Assembly (NCBI GenBank): GCA_030529945.1
Contig: JAUMVX010000024.1
Location: forward strand, 1 to 35,513
DNA from: Bacteroidia bacterium
GTDB taxonomy: Bacteria > Bacteroidota > Bacteroidia > Bacteroidales > UBA932
Length of the DNA stretch: 35,513 bases
Direction of reading: 5' to 3'
Shown: positions 24,627 through 33,872 of the stretch, one piece after another
How positions within the stretch are numbered: position 1 is the stretch's first letter
Layout: the number at the start of each line of letters is the position of its first letter
Program-made: the position numbers and the translations under genes
The notes under the pieces: model-generated
The model's input: the letters and a program-made list of their open reading frames with translations, nothing else
Told to the model about the DNA's origin: nothing
Database searches by the model: none

Positions 24627-25658
24627 ATGGCTAAAGAAGTAGAAACAAATGCCGCCGCGGGAGCGAATGAGGCCAGACTTAAGGCTCTGCAGGCGACACT
24701 CGACAAGATCGAGAAAGATTATGGTAAAGGCACGATTATGAAGCTGGGGGATCAGCCACAATGGGATGTCCAGGTCATTCCGAGCGGCTCCGTAGCCCTC
24801 GACCACGCGCTGGGAATCGGAGGCTACCCGAGAGGGCGCATCATCGAAATATACGGACCGGAATCCAGCGGTAAGACCACCCTGGCCATCCACGCCATAG
24901 CCGAAGCCCAGAAACTCGGAGGCATCGCCGCCATCATAGACGCGGAGCACGCCTTCGACCGCACTTATGCCAAGGCTCTGGGCGTAAATCTGGACACCCT
25001 CCTCATCTCCCAGCCGGATAACGGCGAGCAGGCTCTCGAGATCGCGGATAACCTCATCCGTTCCGGAGCCATCGACATCATAGTCATCGACTCCGTGGCC
25101 GCACTCACTCCAAAGGCTGAAATCGAGGGCGAGATGGGCGACAACAAGGTCGGCCTGCAGGCCCGCCTTATGAGCCAGGCCCTGCGCAAGCTTACGGCCA
25201 ACATCAGCAAGACGAACACCTGCTGCATCTTCATAAACCAGCTCCGCGAGAAGATAGGCGTGATGTTCGGGAATCCGGAGACCACCACAGGCGGCAACGC
25301 CCTGAAGTTCTACGCTTCCGTGCGCATCGACGTGCGCCGCACCACCCAGCTCAAGGACGGGGACGAGGCCACGGGGAACCGCACCAGGGTGAAGGTGGTG
25401 AAGAACAAGATGGCCCCTCCTTTCAAGAAAGCCGAGTTCGACATCGTTTACGGCGAGGGCATCTCGCACAGCGCGGAGATCTGCGACCTGGGAGTCGAGC
25501 TTGACATCATCCACAAGAGCGGAAGCTGGTTCAGCTATAACGGCGAGAAGCTCGCCCAGGGCCGCGAGGCCGTGAAGGCACTGCTTCGTGACAATACGGA
25601 ACTCTGCGAGGAGATCGAGGGCAAGGTCCGCGAGGCTCTCGCGAAAATCAGCGACTGA
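24627..25658 (+). CDS. recA: Recombinase RecA
   Basis: DNA strand-exchange ATPase, 343 residues, normal length. Walker A GPESSGKT (77-84), the IIDAEHAFD segment, Walker B region [24 protein letters not shown], loop L2 region [30 protein letters not shown], and [15 protein letters not shown]. The C-terminus is acidic and short. Start ATG at 24627 after a 100-base leader. The stop overlaps the trpS start by one base (TGATG). No LexA-type box is recognised; instead a large inverted repeat covers the promoter. Confidence 0.98.
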   Translation: MAKEVETNAAAGANEARLKALQATLDKIEKDYGKGTIMKLGDQPQWDVQVIPSGSVALDHALGIGGYPRGRIIEIYGPESSGKTTLAIHAIAEAQKLGGIAAIIDAEHAFDRTYAKALGVNLDTLLISQPDNGEQALEIADNLIRSGAIDIIVIDSVAALTPKAEIEGEMGDNKVGLQARLMSQALRKLTANISKTNTCCIFINQLREKIGVMFGNPETTTGGNALKFYASVRIDVRRTTQLKDGDEATGNRTRVKVVKNKMAPPFKKAEFDIVYGEGISHSAEICDLGVELDIIHKSGSWFSYNGEKLAQGREAVKALLRDNTELCEEIEGKVREALAKISD

Positions 25659-26806
25659 TGGGGAAAATCATTCTTACGGGCGACCGTCCTACGGGCCGCC
25701 TCCATATCGGACATTACGTAGGGTCGCTCCGCCGCAGAGTGGAGCTGCAGAACAGCGGCGAGTTCGAGAAAATCTACATAATGATCGCCGACGCGCAGGC
25801 TCTCACGGATAATGCCGACAACCCTGAGAAAGTACGCCAGAACATCATCGAAGTGGCTCTCGACTATATGTCGGCGGGGCTTGACCCCGCGAAATCCACG
25901 CTCTTCATCCAGAGCCGGATCAGTGAGCTGACCGAGCTTACTTTCTTCTATATGAATCTGGTCACGGTGCAGAGGCTTCAGAGGAATCCTACCGTGAAGC
26001 AGGAAATCCAGATGCGCGGATTCTCCGAGAGCGGCGAGGAGAACAAGGCCGGAACCCCCGTGGGGTTCTTCTGCTACCCCATAAGCCAGGCGGCGGACAT
26101 CACGGCCTTCAAAGCCACTACGGTACCGGCCGGCGAGGACCAGGAGCCTATGGTCGAGCAGACCCGCGAGATCGTGCGCAAATTCAACTCCGTGTACGGA
26201 CCCGCTCTCGTGGAGCCGGAGATACTGCTGCCGGAGAACGCGGCCTGCCTGCGTCTGCCGGGCACGGACGGCAAGGCCAAGATGAGCAAGTCTCTGGGGA
26301 ACTGCATCTACCTTTCCGACTCTGCCGAAGAGGTGAGGGCGAAAGTGAAGGGGATGTTCACAGACCCGGGACATCTTCAGGTCAGCGACCCCGGCAAGGT
26401 GGAGGGGAATACCGTCTTCACCTATCTGGACGCGTTCTGCGCCCCGGAGCACTTCGACAAGTTCGGAGGCTGCTTCACCGGAAGGAAGGCTTCTTTCGAT
26501 TTCCACAGTCTGGACGAGGTGAAGGCGCAGTACAGGGCCGGAGGTCTCGGGGACGTGATGATAAAGAATTTCCTCGCCGAGGTGCTGAATGACACTCTGG
26601 AGCCTATGAGAGTGCGCCGCAAGGAGCTTGAGGCGGACCTCCCTTATGTTTACGAGGTGCTGCGCAAGGGAAGCGAAACGGCACGCGCGGAAGCGGCGCG
26701 AACACTCGCGGACGTAAAGCGCGCGATGAAGATAAATTACTTCGACCCCGGCGTACTGGAGCAGCTCATAGAGGAGCAGAGCAGAAAATACGGAAACAGC
26801 CTCTGA
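25658..26806 (+). CDS. trpS: Tryptophanyl-tRNA synthetase
   Basis: Class I synthetase charging tRNA-Trp, 382 residues; many bacterial TrpS are about 330, so it is a longer form. HIGH motif at 16-19 ([12 protein letters not shown]) and KMSKS at 208-212 ([11 protein letters not shown]). [14 protein letters not shown] matches the family's conserved tRNA/tryptophan site. It starts on the last base of the recA stop and is therefore translationally coupled to recA, an unusual partner. The gap to rlmN is 40 bases with no recognisable promoter or terminator. Confidence 0.96.
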   Translation: MGKIILTGDRPTGRLHIGHYVGSLRRRVELQNSGEFEKIYIMIADAQALTDNADNPEKVRQNIIEVALDYMSAGLDPAKSTLFIQSRISELTELTFFYMNLVTVQRLQRNPTVKQEIQMRGFSESGEENKAGTPVGFFCYPISQAADITAFKATTVPAGEDQEPMVEQTREIVRKFNSVYGPALVEPEILLPENAACLRLPGTDGKAKMSKSLGNCIYLSDSAEEVRAKVKGMFTDPGHLQVSDPGKVEGNTVFTYLDAFCAPEHFDKFGGCFTGRKASFDFHSLDEVKAQYRAGGLGDVMIKNFLAEVLNDTLEPMRVRRKELEADLPYVYEVLRKGSETARAEAARTLADVKRAMKINYFDPGVLEQLIEEQSRKYGNSL

Positions 26807-26846
26807 AAACCGGGCGGAGAGACTGACTCGGTAATAATACGATAAA

Positions 26847-27878
26847 ATGATGAAAGAGAAACTGCTGGGGATGACTCCGGAGGAGCTGAAGGCTGCGGCG
26901 ATAGGCTGCGGCCTTCAGCCGTACGCCGGAGGGCAGATAGCCAAATGGCTGTACGTGAAGAAAGCGCACAGTTTCGACGAGATGACCGACATCTCCAAGG
27001 CCGGGCGCGAGGCGCTCGCCGCACGGTATGAACTGGGGCTTACCCTGCCGGCGGCGAGCGCACAGTCTGCGGACGGAACCCGCAAATACCTCTTTCCCGC
27101 CGGAGAGTACGCGGTGGAGGCGGTGGTGATTCCGGACGAGGAGCGCCGCACCCTCTGCGTCAGCTCCCAGGCCGGATGCCGGATGGGCTGCCGCTTCTGT
27201 ATGACGGGCCGCCAGGGCTTCCACGGTCATCTGTCCGCGGCGGACATACTCTCGCAGTTCATCGCCATAGACGAGTCCGCACAGCTGACGAATGCGGTTT
27301 TTATGGGGATGGGGGAACCACTGGACAATTACTCCGAAGTCTCGCGGGCCATCACCGTACTCACCTCCGGCTGGGGCTTCGGCTGGAGTCCGAAGAGGAT
27401 CACCGTCTCCACCATAGGAGTCATCCCGACTCTGAAGCGCTTTCTGGAAGAGAGCCGCTGCCATCTGGCGGTGAGCCTGCACGACCCCTTCCCCGAGGAA
27501 AGGGCCTCCATTATGCCCGTCCAGAAGGCCTATCCTATAGAGGATGTCGTAAACTTGATCCGTCAGTACGACTTCAGCGGACAGAGAAGGGTCAGTTTCG
27601 AGTACACTATGTTCGCCGGACTTAACGACAGCAAACGCCACGAGGATGCCCTGATCCGCCTGTTGAGAGGGCTGGAGTGCCGGGTGAATCTCATACGTTT
27701 CCACAAGATTCCGGATTTCCCCCACGAGAGCACGGCACTGCCGCTTATGGAGAATTTCCGGGACAGGCTCTCCGCTCACGGCATCACCTGCACCATCCGC
27801 GCCTCCAGAGGAGAAGACATTCTCGCCGCCTGCGGAATGCTGGCCGGACGCCATAAGGCACAGAATCCGCAAAGCTGA
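26847..27878 (+). CDS. rlmN: Dual-specificity 23S rRNA/tRNA adenine-C2 methyltransferase RlmN
   Basis: Radical-SAM enzyme that methylates A2503 of 23S rRNA and A37 of some tRNAs. The iron-sulfur cluster ligands CxxxCxxC are Cys111, Cys115 and Cys118 (AGCRMGCRFCMTG). GMGEPLDNY follows. The C-terminal catalytic cysteine is Cys329 (DILAACGMLAG). Normal length of 343 residues. The sequence begins ATGATG, and either could be used. It lies just after trpS and may be on the recA-trpS transcript. Confidence 0.95.
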   Translation: MMKEKLLGMTPEELKAAAIGCGLQPYAGGQIAKWLYVKKAHSFDEMTDISKAGREALAARYELGLTLPAASAQSADGTRKYLFPAGEYAVEAVVIPDEERRTLCVSSQAGCRMGCRFCMTGRQGFHGHLSAADILSQFIAIDESAQLTNAVFMGMGEPLDNYSEVSRAITVLTSGWGFGWSPKRITVSTIGVIPTLKRFLEESRCHLAVSLHDPFPEERASIMPVQKAYPIEDVVNLIRQYDFSGQRRVSFEYTMFAGLNDSKRHEDALIRLLRGLECRVNLIRFHKIPDFPHESTALPLMENFRDRLSAHGITCTIRASRGEDILAACGMLAGRHKAQNPQS

Positions 27879-27932
27879 AAAAGCAGTGGAACCATTCCCG
27901 CATAGTTTTTTATATATACCATTACTGCCGAG

Positions 27933-30290
27933 ATGAAAAGAATAAGGGTAAGCATATTGCTGGCCGCCGTCCTGCTGCTGACGCAGGCTGTGGGGAACGC
28001 GCAGACACAGACACGCCGTCTATCCGTGAACCCGAAGTCCGACGAAAGCGCAATGCAGCTGATGCGCGAGAGGATGAAACGCATCCGCAACAAGGAAAAG
28101 AGACCGACGGTCGCCCTCGTATTGAGCGGCGGCGGGGCGAAAGGCGCCGCTCACGTGGGAGTGCTGCGCTATCTGGAGGAGCAGCAGATTCCGGTGGACA
28201 TCGTGCTCGGCACGAGTATGGGCGGTCTGGTCGGAGGTCTCTACGCTCTGGGCTACTCCCCCGCCTTTATGGACTCGCTGCTCAGGACTTCGGACTGGAG
28301 CATACTGATGTCAGACAAGGTCCCGCGCGAGTACATCTCCTACAGCAACGTGAAGTACAAGGAGAAGTTCGCCCTCTCCTTCCCTTTCTCCATCACCCGC
28401 GACCTGCATCTCGGAGCCGGCGAGGATGACGGAAGTCAGAACTCCCTGAGGGATAACATTATGCGCAGCCTCCCGTCCGGATACATCTTCGGGCAGAACG
28501 TCGCGAACAAATTCAGCAGCCTTTCGGTGGGCTACGAGGACAGGATGAATTTCTTCGACCTCCCGATACCTTTCGTCTGCGTGGCGACTGACCTCGTCTC
28601 CTGCCGGGCCAAGATATGGCACGACGGAAAAATCACCACTGCGATGCGCTCCACGATGTCCATACCGGGAGTCTTCGCCCCGGTGAAGACAGAAGGGATG
28701 GTGCTGGTGGACGGAGGAATGCGGAACAACTTCCCTACCGACATCGCCCACGAGATGGGGGCGGACATAATCATAGGCGTGGAACTCTCGGACAGCTCGA
28801 TGTCCTACGATGACATAAACAATCTCGGAGACCTCATCTGGCAGTCCATCGACCTTATGGGCTACGACACCTTCGCGAGCAATGTGAATATGACCGACGT
28901 GTTCATCAAGCCCCGGCTCGCCGGCTACAATATGATGAGTTTCGACAGCGTTAGCATCGACACCATCATAAACAGGGGCTATCAGGCGGCCGTGGCCCAG
29001 GCCGAAAGCATAGCGCAGGTGCAGAAGCGCACCGGCAGACGCGAAAAGAAGCTCGCCGCGCCGCCCGCCACGGACATAATGACACATCCCGTCACCATAG
29101 ACCGGCTCACGTTCACGGGTCTGGACGAAACCGAAATCCAGCACATCTCGAAGAAGATCGACCTGAAGGTCGGCAGGAACGTCACCGGAGCGATGATAGA
29201 GGATGCCGTGGCGAAGATTTACGCCATCGGCGCGTATAATTACGTGAACTACGAGCTCAGCGGCTCCGAGGAGCCTTACAAGCTCGACATAAAGTGCCAG
29301 CACGGCCCCGTGAACCGTCTGGGTCTGGGCGCGAGGTTCGACTCGGAGACCCTGGTGTCCGCGATCTTCAACGTCGGAATAAACGTGAACGCGCTGTCGC
29401 GGCACGCATTGGACGTCACCGCCAAGGTGGCGGCCAACCCTTATCTCGACTTGCACTACATTATGAACACGCGCCACGGCAACACGCTGAACGCGGACCT
29501 GCTGTTCTCGTACACCGACGCGAATATGTTCGATATGGCCGACTCGCGCTACAACATAAACTATTGGCGGCTGCGGCAGAGGCTGTATTTCTCGAATATG
29601 AGCTGGTCGAATTTCGACGTGAAGCTCGGACTCAGGAACGACTGGTTCAAGACCGTGTCCTTCCTCGGGCAGGATACGGGCTCGGGCAGATACTCCGGAG
29701 AAAAGTCGAAGAACGACTACGTCTCGATTTTCGCGGACGGACGGCACGACTCCACGGACGACGGCTATTTCCCTCACAGAGGCAGCGATACGAGGCTGCG
29801 TGCGGGCTGGATCTTCACTGACAGGCGGAACGTGACCAAGTCTCTTCTGGAACTCCAGCTGGACCACAAGAGCGTCATCCCGACAAGGGGGATGCTCGAC
29901 CTGCTGCTGAGCATAAACGCCCGCGCGACCATAGGGAACAACGTCCCGCTCCCGTATATGAACGTGATCGGAGGCAGTATGCCGGGCAAGTATGTCGACC
30001 AGCAGATTCCGTTTATGGGCATAAACTACGCTATGCCGGTGGAACGGCTTCTGGCGGTGATGGGAATCGAGGCGCGTCTGGACCTGGGCAAGAACCACTA
30101 CCTCTCCGCCGTGGCGAACTGTATGGGGACGGCGGACAATCCCGACAGCATAGACCGGGGACGTATGGGCGTGGGGGCCGGACTGGAATATGCCTACGAC
30201 TCCATCATCGGACCGCTGAAGATAAACTTGCATTGGTCGGACCTGACCAAACGCGTGGGGCTGTATTGCGGGATAGGATTCGATTTCTGA
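27933..30290 (+). CDS. Patatin-like phospholipase with POTRA and outer-membrane barrel (type Vd-like)
   Basis: 785 residues. Signal peptide (MKRIRVSILLAAVLLLTQAVGNA), then a patatin domain: oxyanion loop SGGGAKG (65-71), nucleophile Ser95 in GTSMG, catalytic Asp260 in VDGGMRNNFP. A POTRA-like segment follows (about 388-445, ITFTG-like RLTFTGLDETEIQHI), then a C-terminal BamA/TamA-type beta-barrel ending in phenylalanine (YCGIGFDF), the usual barrel signal. Architecture matches PlpD-type autotransporters, except that Bacteroidota members may keep the lipase attached. Likely an outer-membrane phospholipase. First gene of a tight four-gene cluster with recX, rfbD and rnhA. Confidence 0.92.
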   Translation: MKRIRVSILLAAVLLLTQAVGNAQTQTRRLSVNPKSDESAMQLMRERMKRIRNKEKRPTVALVLSGGGAKGAAHVGVLRYLEEQQIPVDIVLGTSMGGLVGGLYALGYSPAFMDSLLRTSDWSILMSDKVPREYISYSNVKYKEKFALSFPFSITRDLHLGAGEDDGSQNSLRDNIMRSLPSGYIFGQNVANKFSSLSVGYEDRMNFFDLPIPFVCVATDLVSCRAKIWHDGKITTAMRSTMSIPGVFAPVKTEGMVLVDGGMRNNFPTDIAHEMGADIIIGVELSDSSMSYDDINNLGDLIWQSIDLMGYDTFASNVNMTDVFIKPRLAGYNMMSFDSVSIDTIINRGYQAAVAQAESIAQVQKRTGRREKKLAAPPATDIMTHPVTIDRLTFTGLDETEIQHISKKIDLKVGRNVTGAMIEDAVAKIYAIGAYNYVNYELSGSEEPYKLDIKCQHGPVNRLGLGARFDSETLVSAIFNVGINVNALSRHALDVTAKVAANPYLDLHYIMNTRHGNTLNADLLFSYTDANMFDMADSRYNINYWRLRQRLYFSNMSWSNFDVKLGLRNDWFKTVSFLGQDTGSGRYSGEKSKNDYVSIFADGRHDSTDDGYFPHRGSDTRLRAGWIFTDRRNVTKSLLELQLDHKSVIPTRGMLDLLLSINARATIGNNVPLPYMNVIGGSMPGKYVDQQIPFMGINYAMPVERLLAVMGIEARLDLGKNHYLSAVANCMGTADNPDSIDRGRMGVGAGLEYAYDSIIGPLKINLHWSDLTKRVGLYCGIGFDF

Positions 30291-30296
30291 TCGTCG

Positions 30297-30767
30297 ATGG
30301 AACAGGAACAGTACAAGTCCGCGCTCGCATCCCTGCAGCGCAGTTGCGTCAAGCGGGAGCATTGCCGTCAGGAGATTCTGCGCAAGGCTCTGAAAGAGGC
30401 CGGAGAGGATATGCAGGCCGCGCAGAAGATGGTGGAGGAACTGGTAGAGGAGCGATTCGTGGACGATGCCCGCTATGCAGCGGCGTTCGCCCGCGAGAAG
30501 GCTTCGCTCTCCGGCTGGGGGCGGGTGAAAATCCGCTATATGCTCCGGGGCAAGGGCATTCCCGAGGGGGACATCGAGGCTGCGCTGCGTGAGGTGGACC
30601 CCGATGCGGCGGGGGAGCGGCTGGAAAAGCTTCTGCGGGGCAAGTGGGCCGTGCTGCGCGAGGACCCCTACGGAAAGTTCAAGCTAATAAAATACGCTCT
30701 TTCGAGAGGTTATGAATATACGGACGAGCTCACGGGTCTCGTCGACAATATAGTGAAAGGATTATGA
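30297..30767 (+). CDS. recX: RecA regulatory protein RecX
   Basis: 156 residues, all helical, with family landmarks: SCVKREHCRQEILRKAL (first three-helix repeat), VEERFVDDARYAAAFAREKASLSGWGRVKIRYMLRGKGI (second repeat), and the basic third repeat ending KFKLIKYALSRGYEY. RecX limits RecA filament growth. It is separated from recA by three genes (about 4.6 kb) and sits six bases after the patatin gene. The stop overlaps the rfbD start (ATGA). Confidence 0.9.
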   Translation: MEQEQYKSALASLQRSCVKREHCRQEILRKALKEAGEDMQAAQKMVEELVEERFVDDARYAAAFAREKASLSGWGRVKIRYMLRGKGIPEGDIEAALREVDPDAAGERLEKLLRGKWAVLREDPYGKFKLIKYALSRGYEYTDELTGLVDNIVKGL

Positions 30768-31639
30768 ATGTTCTGGTAACAGGGGCCAATGGCCAGCTGG
30801 GACGCGAGTTGCGCAACCAGGCCTCCGGCAGCCCTCACCGTTTCATCTTCTCGGACGTGACCTCCGTCCCTGGACTTGACACCGTTTTTCTGGACATCAC
30901 GAACATCGACGCTGTGCGTCTGGTGGCCGAGTCCGAGGGAGTGGACGTGATCGTGAACTGCGCGGCCTACACCGATGTGGACCGTGCGGAGGATGATCCC
31001 GCTATGGCGGAGCTTCTGAACCATACGGCAGCCGGGGTGCTCGCCAAGGTCTGCTCCGAGAGGGACTCCACCCTCGTGCACATCTCGACCGACTACATAT
31101 TCAGCGGCGAGGGCTGCGTTCCGTACCGCGAGGACGACGCTCCCTCGCCTCGGAGCGTTTACGGCTCGACCAAGCTCGCGGGCGAAGAGTCCGTCCTGCA
31201 CTCTGGCTGCAGCAGCATCATCCTGCGCACCGCGTGGCTCTACTCGCCCTACGGCAAAAACTTCGTCAAGACCATCGCCCGCCTCGTGGACGAGAAAGAG
31301 CAGATAAAGGTGGTCTTCGACCAATGCGGAAGCCCGACTTACGCCGCTGATCTCGCCGCGCTCATAGTCAAGATATTGGACAAGAATATGATAGAACGCT
31401 GCGGAGTCTATCATTTCACGGACGAGGGGGCCATCTCCTGGTATGATTTCGCGATGGCGATAAGAGACCTTCTGGGCAGCCTCTGCGAGGTGCTCCCCTG
31501 CCGGAGCGAAGATTATCCGGCCCGTGCACGGAGGCCGCATTATTCGGTGCTGGACAAGTCTCTGGTGAAGGAGACCTTCGATGTGAAGATTCCGCACTGG
31601 TACGATTCCCTGAAAGAGTGTCTGGAAAGGATGAAGTGA
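30764..31639 (+). CDS. rfbD: dTDP-4-dehydrorhamnose reductase
   Basis: NADPH-dependent last step of dTDP-L-rhamnose synthesis for surface glycans; 291 residues, extended SDR fold. TGANGQLG (6-13) is the nucleotide-binding loop, NCAAYTDVDRAEDDP and STDYIFSGEG are family motifs, and the catalytic pair is Tyr133 and Lys137 (YGSTK). No other rhamnose genes (rfbA, B, C) are nearby, so the pathway is scattered. Overlaps recX at its start and rnhA at its end (TGATG). Confidence 0.94.
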   Translation: MNVLVTGANGQLGRELRNQASGSPHRFIFSDVTSVPGLDTVFLDITNIDAVRLVAESEGVDVIVNCAAYTDVDRAEDDPAMAELLNHTAAGVLAKVCSERDSTLVHISTDYIFSGEGCVPYREDDAPSPRSVYGSTKLAGEESVLHSGCSSIILRTAWLYSPYGKNFVKTIARLVDEKEQIKVVFDQCGSPTYAADLAALIVKILDKNMIERCGVYHFTDEGAISWYDFAMAIRDLLGSLCEVLPCRSEDYPARARRPHYSVLDKSLVKETFDVKIPHWYDSLKECLERMK

Positions 31640-32115
31640 TGGAGAGGCGTAAGATTTTCCTTTATACCGACGGCGCGTCGAGCGGCAATCCGGGTCCCGG
31701 GGGATTCGGAGTCGTGCTGAAATGCGGAGATCTGCGCAAAGAACTCTCCGGAGGCTTCGCTCTCACCACGAATAACCGGATGGAACTTCTGGCCGTAATC
31801 ACGGGGCTGGAGGCCATACGCTGGGAGAGGGCCGATGTGGAGGTCTGGAGCGATTCCACTTATGTGGTGAAGGCTGTGAACGAGGGCTGGCTCCGCTCCT
31901 GGGAGGCCAAGGGCTGGAAGAAGGTGAAGAATGTGGACCTCTGGCAGAGGTTTCTGGCGGTCTATCGGAAGCACAACGTGTGCCTGCATTGGCTGAAAGG
32001 CCACGCCGGGCATCCGGAGAACGAGAGGTGCGACGCTCTCGCCGTCGCCGCCGGGGCCGGAGCCGCCGCCCGGGGCGAAATCCTGCCTGCGGATGAGGGG
32101 TTCAGTGCCGGGTGA
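31639..32115 (+). CDS. rnhA: Ribonuclease HI
   Basis: Cleaves RNA in RNA-DNA hybrids. 158 residues. Catalytic residues: Asp11 (YTDGAS), Glu49 (NNRMELLA), Asp72 (SDSTYVV), Asp132 (NERCDALA); the basic protrusion WLRSWEAKGWKKVKN is also present. Start at 31639 overlaps the rfbD stop; an in-frame ATG seven codons earlier would lie inside rfbD. The tail beyond residue 138 is Ala/Gly-rich. The stop codon lies in the loop of the operon terminator. Confidence 0.95.
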   Translation: MERRKIFLYTDGASSGNPGPGGFGVVLKCGDLRKELSGGFALTTNNRMELLAVITGLEAIRWERADVEVWSDSTYVVKAVNEGWLRSWEAKGWKKVKNVDLWQRFLAVYRKHNVCLHWLKGHAGHPENERCDALAVAAGAGAAARGEILPADEGFSAG

Positions 32116-32135
32116 GCGCCCGGCCTCCGTTTTTT
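32107..32135 (+). terminator. Intrinsic terminator of the patatin-recX-rfbD-rnhA cluster
   Basis: GCCGGG (32107-32112) pairs with CCCGGC (32119-32124), and a run of six T follows (32130-32135). The six-base loop contains the rnhA stop codon. Confidence 0.75.
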
Positions 32136-32196
32136 GTGATGAATGCGCCGAGTATCGTTCCGAGCGATCCCGTCTTCCCGGAGATTCTCGAATCGA

Positions 32197-33525
32197 TTAT
32201 ATCATATTCTTCAGTGACAAACCTATGTAATCTATAGCCCAGCCCTTGTGATGCTCGGCAATTCTGACCGATTTGGCGGCGAGATCTTTTCGGTTGATTT
32301 TCGATTCGTTGCGCTTGCATTCTCCGATCACTATCTTGCGGTCGGCCTCGTTGACGGCTATAAGATCGATTTCGTTCTTCTCCCCAGGTTCTCCTTTCGA
32401 GCCTTTCTCCCAATAATTCGTTACGATGTTGTATTCTCCTGTCTCCATATAGGACTGCCTGAACCACTTCTCCAGAACAAGGCCCGAATAGACTTCATAA
32501 TCCGATTCAATCCTTTTCTTGACGTACTCCATATTGCCAATCTCGACTGCGCTCCTGTATTTGTAGATGAAGCGGAACCAGAAATTAAGGAAATTATCTG
32601 AAATATAATACCTTACATTCCTTGACTGCTCACCGCTGAGATATGGTCGCACTCTGGCCACGACATTGTAATCGTTCTCCAGTTTATCCAGATAGCCGCC
32701 CGTCTCGAATCCCACATAGCTGGTCATATCGCCTCGATAAGTATTGCCGCCCGCGAGAGCTGCAAGGACTGAGAAATAGTTTCCGTATTCCTTGCCGAAC
32801 TCATCGGAGAGAAGTTCCTTACCCTCGTCGATGAAATATGAACCTATATCAATAGACGTGTCGATAATCGCATCCCTGGTGAATGCCTTCTGAGTCATCA
32901 GTAGCTCAACATATTTCGCCACGCCTCCTGTCACCATATACAAAGTCAGAAGGTCGTCCGGCGTATAATCCGGGTTATGGTCGCAGAGTATTTCCTTCAG
33001 AACGGAAGTGCCGAATGGCTTGATTGTGAACCTTGCAGTGGCCCGTCCATACAGAGGCTCGTCCTTGTCGTCGAAGATCTTTTTCATCCTCGAATAGATG
33101 GATCCGCAGATGACAAGGTTAATCCGGCTGTCTTCCTTATTGGAGTCCCATACGTTCTGGATGTCCGAGAAGATTGCCTCGCCGGCAATCTTCAAGTTCT
33201 GGAATTCGTCCAGCACAAGAGTGAAATTCTTTCTTTTTGATATACTCATTATCGCCTCGAAAAGTCGTCTGAACGAGGTGAAATCCCCAATGTCCTCATT
33301 AAGAACATCCCTTACGATTTCGACGAGTTCCTGACAGAGCAGATGCTCGCTCTTTTTCCCTACGAAGAAATAGAGGAACGGGATGGAGGTGAATGAGTGC
33401 TTTATGAGCGTGGTTTTCCCAATCCTGCGTCGTCCGGTCATCACAATCATCTGAGCATTTTCGGAGGAAAGCGCCTCATATCTTTTCAATGCGGCCATTT
33501 CGGCCTCCCTGTCATAGAATTTCAT
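32197..33525 (-). CDS. AAA ATPase (ATPase_2 / DUF234 family) with nuclease-like C-terminus
   Basis: 442 residues. N-terminal P-loop: GRRRIGKTTL (Walker A), LVLDEFQN (Walker B), then CGSIYSRMKKIF. A middle winged-helix region (YRGDMTSYVGFETGGYLDKLENDYNVV) is followed by a DUF234 segment with YISDNFLNFWFRFIYK and a PD-(D/E)XK-like end, NEIDLIAVNEADRKIVIGECKR. The family is common in archaea and Bacteroidota and is often strain-variable; its biological role is not established. The start at 33525 (MKFYDREAEM) is preferred over the frame opening at 33633, which would cross an operator-like dyad. Base composition is visibly more AT-rich than rnhA and upstream, suggesting acquisition. Confidence 0.86.
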   Translation of the reverse strand: MKFYDREAEMAALKRYEALSSENAQMIVMTGRRRIGKTTLIKHSFTSIPFLYFFVGKKSEHLLCQELVEIVRDVLNEDIGDFTSFRRLFEAIMSISKRKNFTLVLDEFQNLKIAGEAIFSDIQNVWDSNKEDSRINLVICGSIYSRMKKIFDDKDEPLYGRATARFTIKPFGTSVLKEILCDHNPDYTPDDLLTLYMVTGGVAKYVELLMTQKAFTRDAIIDTSIDIGSYFIDEGKELLSDEFGKEYGNYFSVLAALAGGNTYRGDMTSYVGFETGGYLDKLENDYNVVARVRPYLSGEQSRNVRYYISDNFLNFWFRFIYKYRSAVEIGNMEYVKKRIESDYEVYSGLVLEKWFRQSYMETGEYNIVTNYWEKGSKGEPGEKNEIDLIAVNEADRKIVIGECKRNESKINRKDLAAKSVRIAEHHKGWAIDYIGLSLKNMI

Positions 33526-33542
33526 TTTTCGCCTTATTTTTT

Positions 33543-33573
33543 TGTAACAGCCGTTACAGTAAACACCGTTACA
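33543..33573. promoter_or_regulatory. Operator-like dyad TGTAAC-N4-GTTACA plus a third half-site
   Basis: TGTAAC (33543-33548) and GTTACA (33553-33558) form a perfect dyad with a four-base spacer. The octamer CCGTTACA recurs at 33551-33558 and 33566-33573. It lies 18 bases before the ATPase_2/DUF234 start, in the presumed leader, so it may be a repressor site. No regulator is encoded nearby. Confidence 0.55.
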
Positions 33574-33579
33574 AAGATG
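33572..33579 (-). promoter_or_regulatory. Possible -7 box for the ATPase_2/DUF234 gene
   Basis: CATCTTTG on the minus strand (33579-33572) differs from TAnnTTTG in the first base. Start near 33567 would put the dyad inside a leader of about 42 bases. From 33580 to 33757 I see no gene or promoter; a 65-codon minus-strand frame there has no recognisable family. Confidence 0.35.
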
Positions 33580-33757
33580 AAGATTTTTTATAAGAGAAGC
33601 AATTTTTATTGATGCCCCGTAGCTGTTGTTCAAGATGTTCTACACACGGAACAAGGCTATAGTCGGTGTTTATTATTCGGAACTGCCCGGGATGACCGCC
33701 TTCCTCGGTTCTCTCTGACGGATGTCCTTTTTCTCGACAGGCTATAAAGGAGTTCAT

Positions 33758-33826
33758 ATCGGCCAACTTGCCGAATGAAAATCAGCCAACTTGCCAAATG
33801 AAAATCGGCTAACTTGCCAAATGAAA
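33758..33826. repeat. Three adjacent 23-bp tandem repeats
   Basis: Units 33758-33780, 33781-33803 and 33804-33826 follow each other without spacers. The shared core reads GCCAACTTGCCAAATGAAA, with one or two changes per unit. They end 12 bases before the -33 TTG of the downstream ATPase gene. Placement and period (about two helical turns) suggest cooperative protein binding. Confidence 0.85.
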
Positions 33827-33838
33827 AAAGATAATGGC

Positions 33839-33868
33839 TTGATTATTTGAGAAAAAGCCGTATCTTTG
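33839..33868 (+). promoter_or_regulatory. Promoter of the DUF4143 ATPase gene
   Basis: Exact -7 box TATCTTTG (33861-33868) with TTG at 33839-33841, 19 bases upstream. Five bases after the box is the A of the ATG (33873), so the transcript is predicted to be leaderless. Confidence 0.75.
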
Positions 33869-33872
33869 CTGT

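Noticed and set aside
28311-30362. 683-codon minus-strand frame over the patatin gene
   Set aside because: Shadow frame from codon bias; His/Val/Arg-rich with no family features.
33569-33766. 65-codon minus-strand open frame between the two ATPases
   Set aside because: No recognisable family, overlaps operator and repeat elements; could be a decayed fragment, but nothing supports it as a gene.
33758-33826. CRISPR array
   Set aside because: The three 23-bp units are contiguous, with no spacers and no cas genes nearby.
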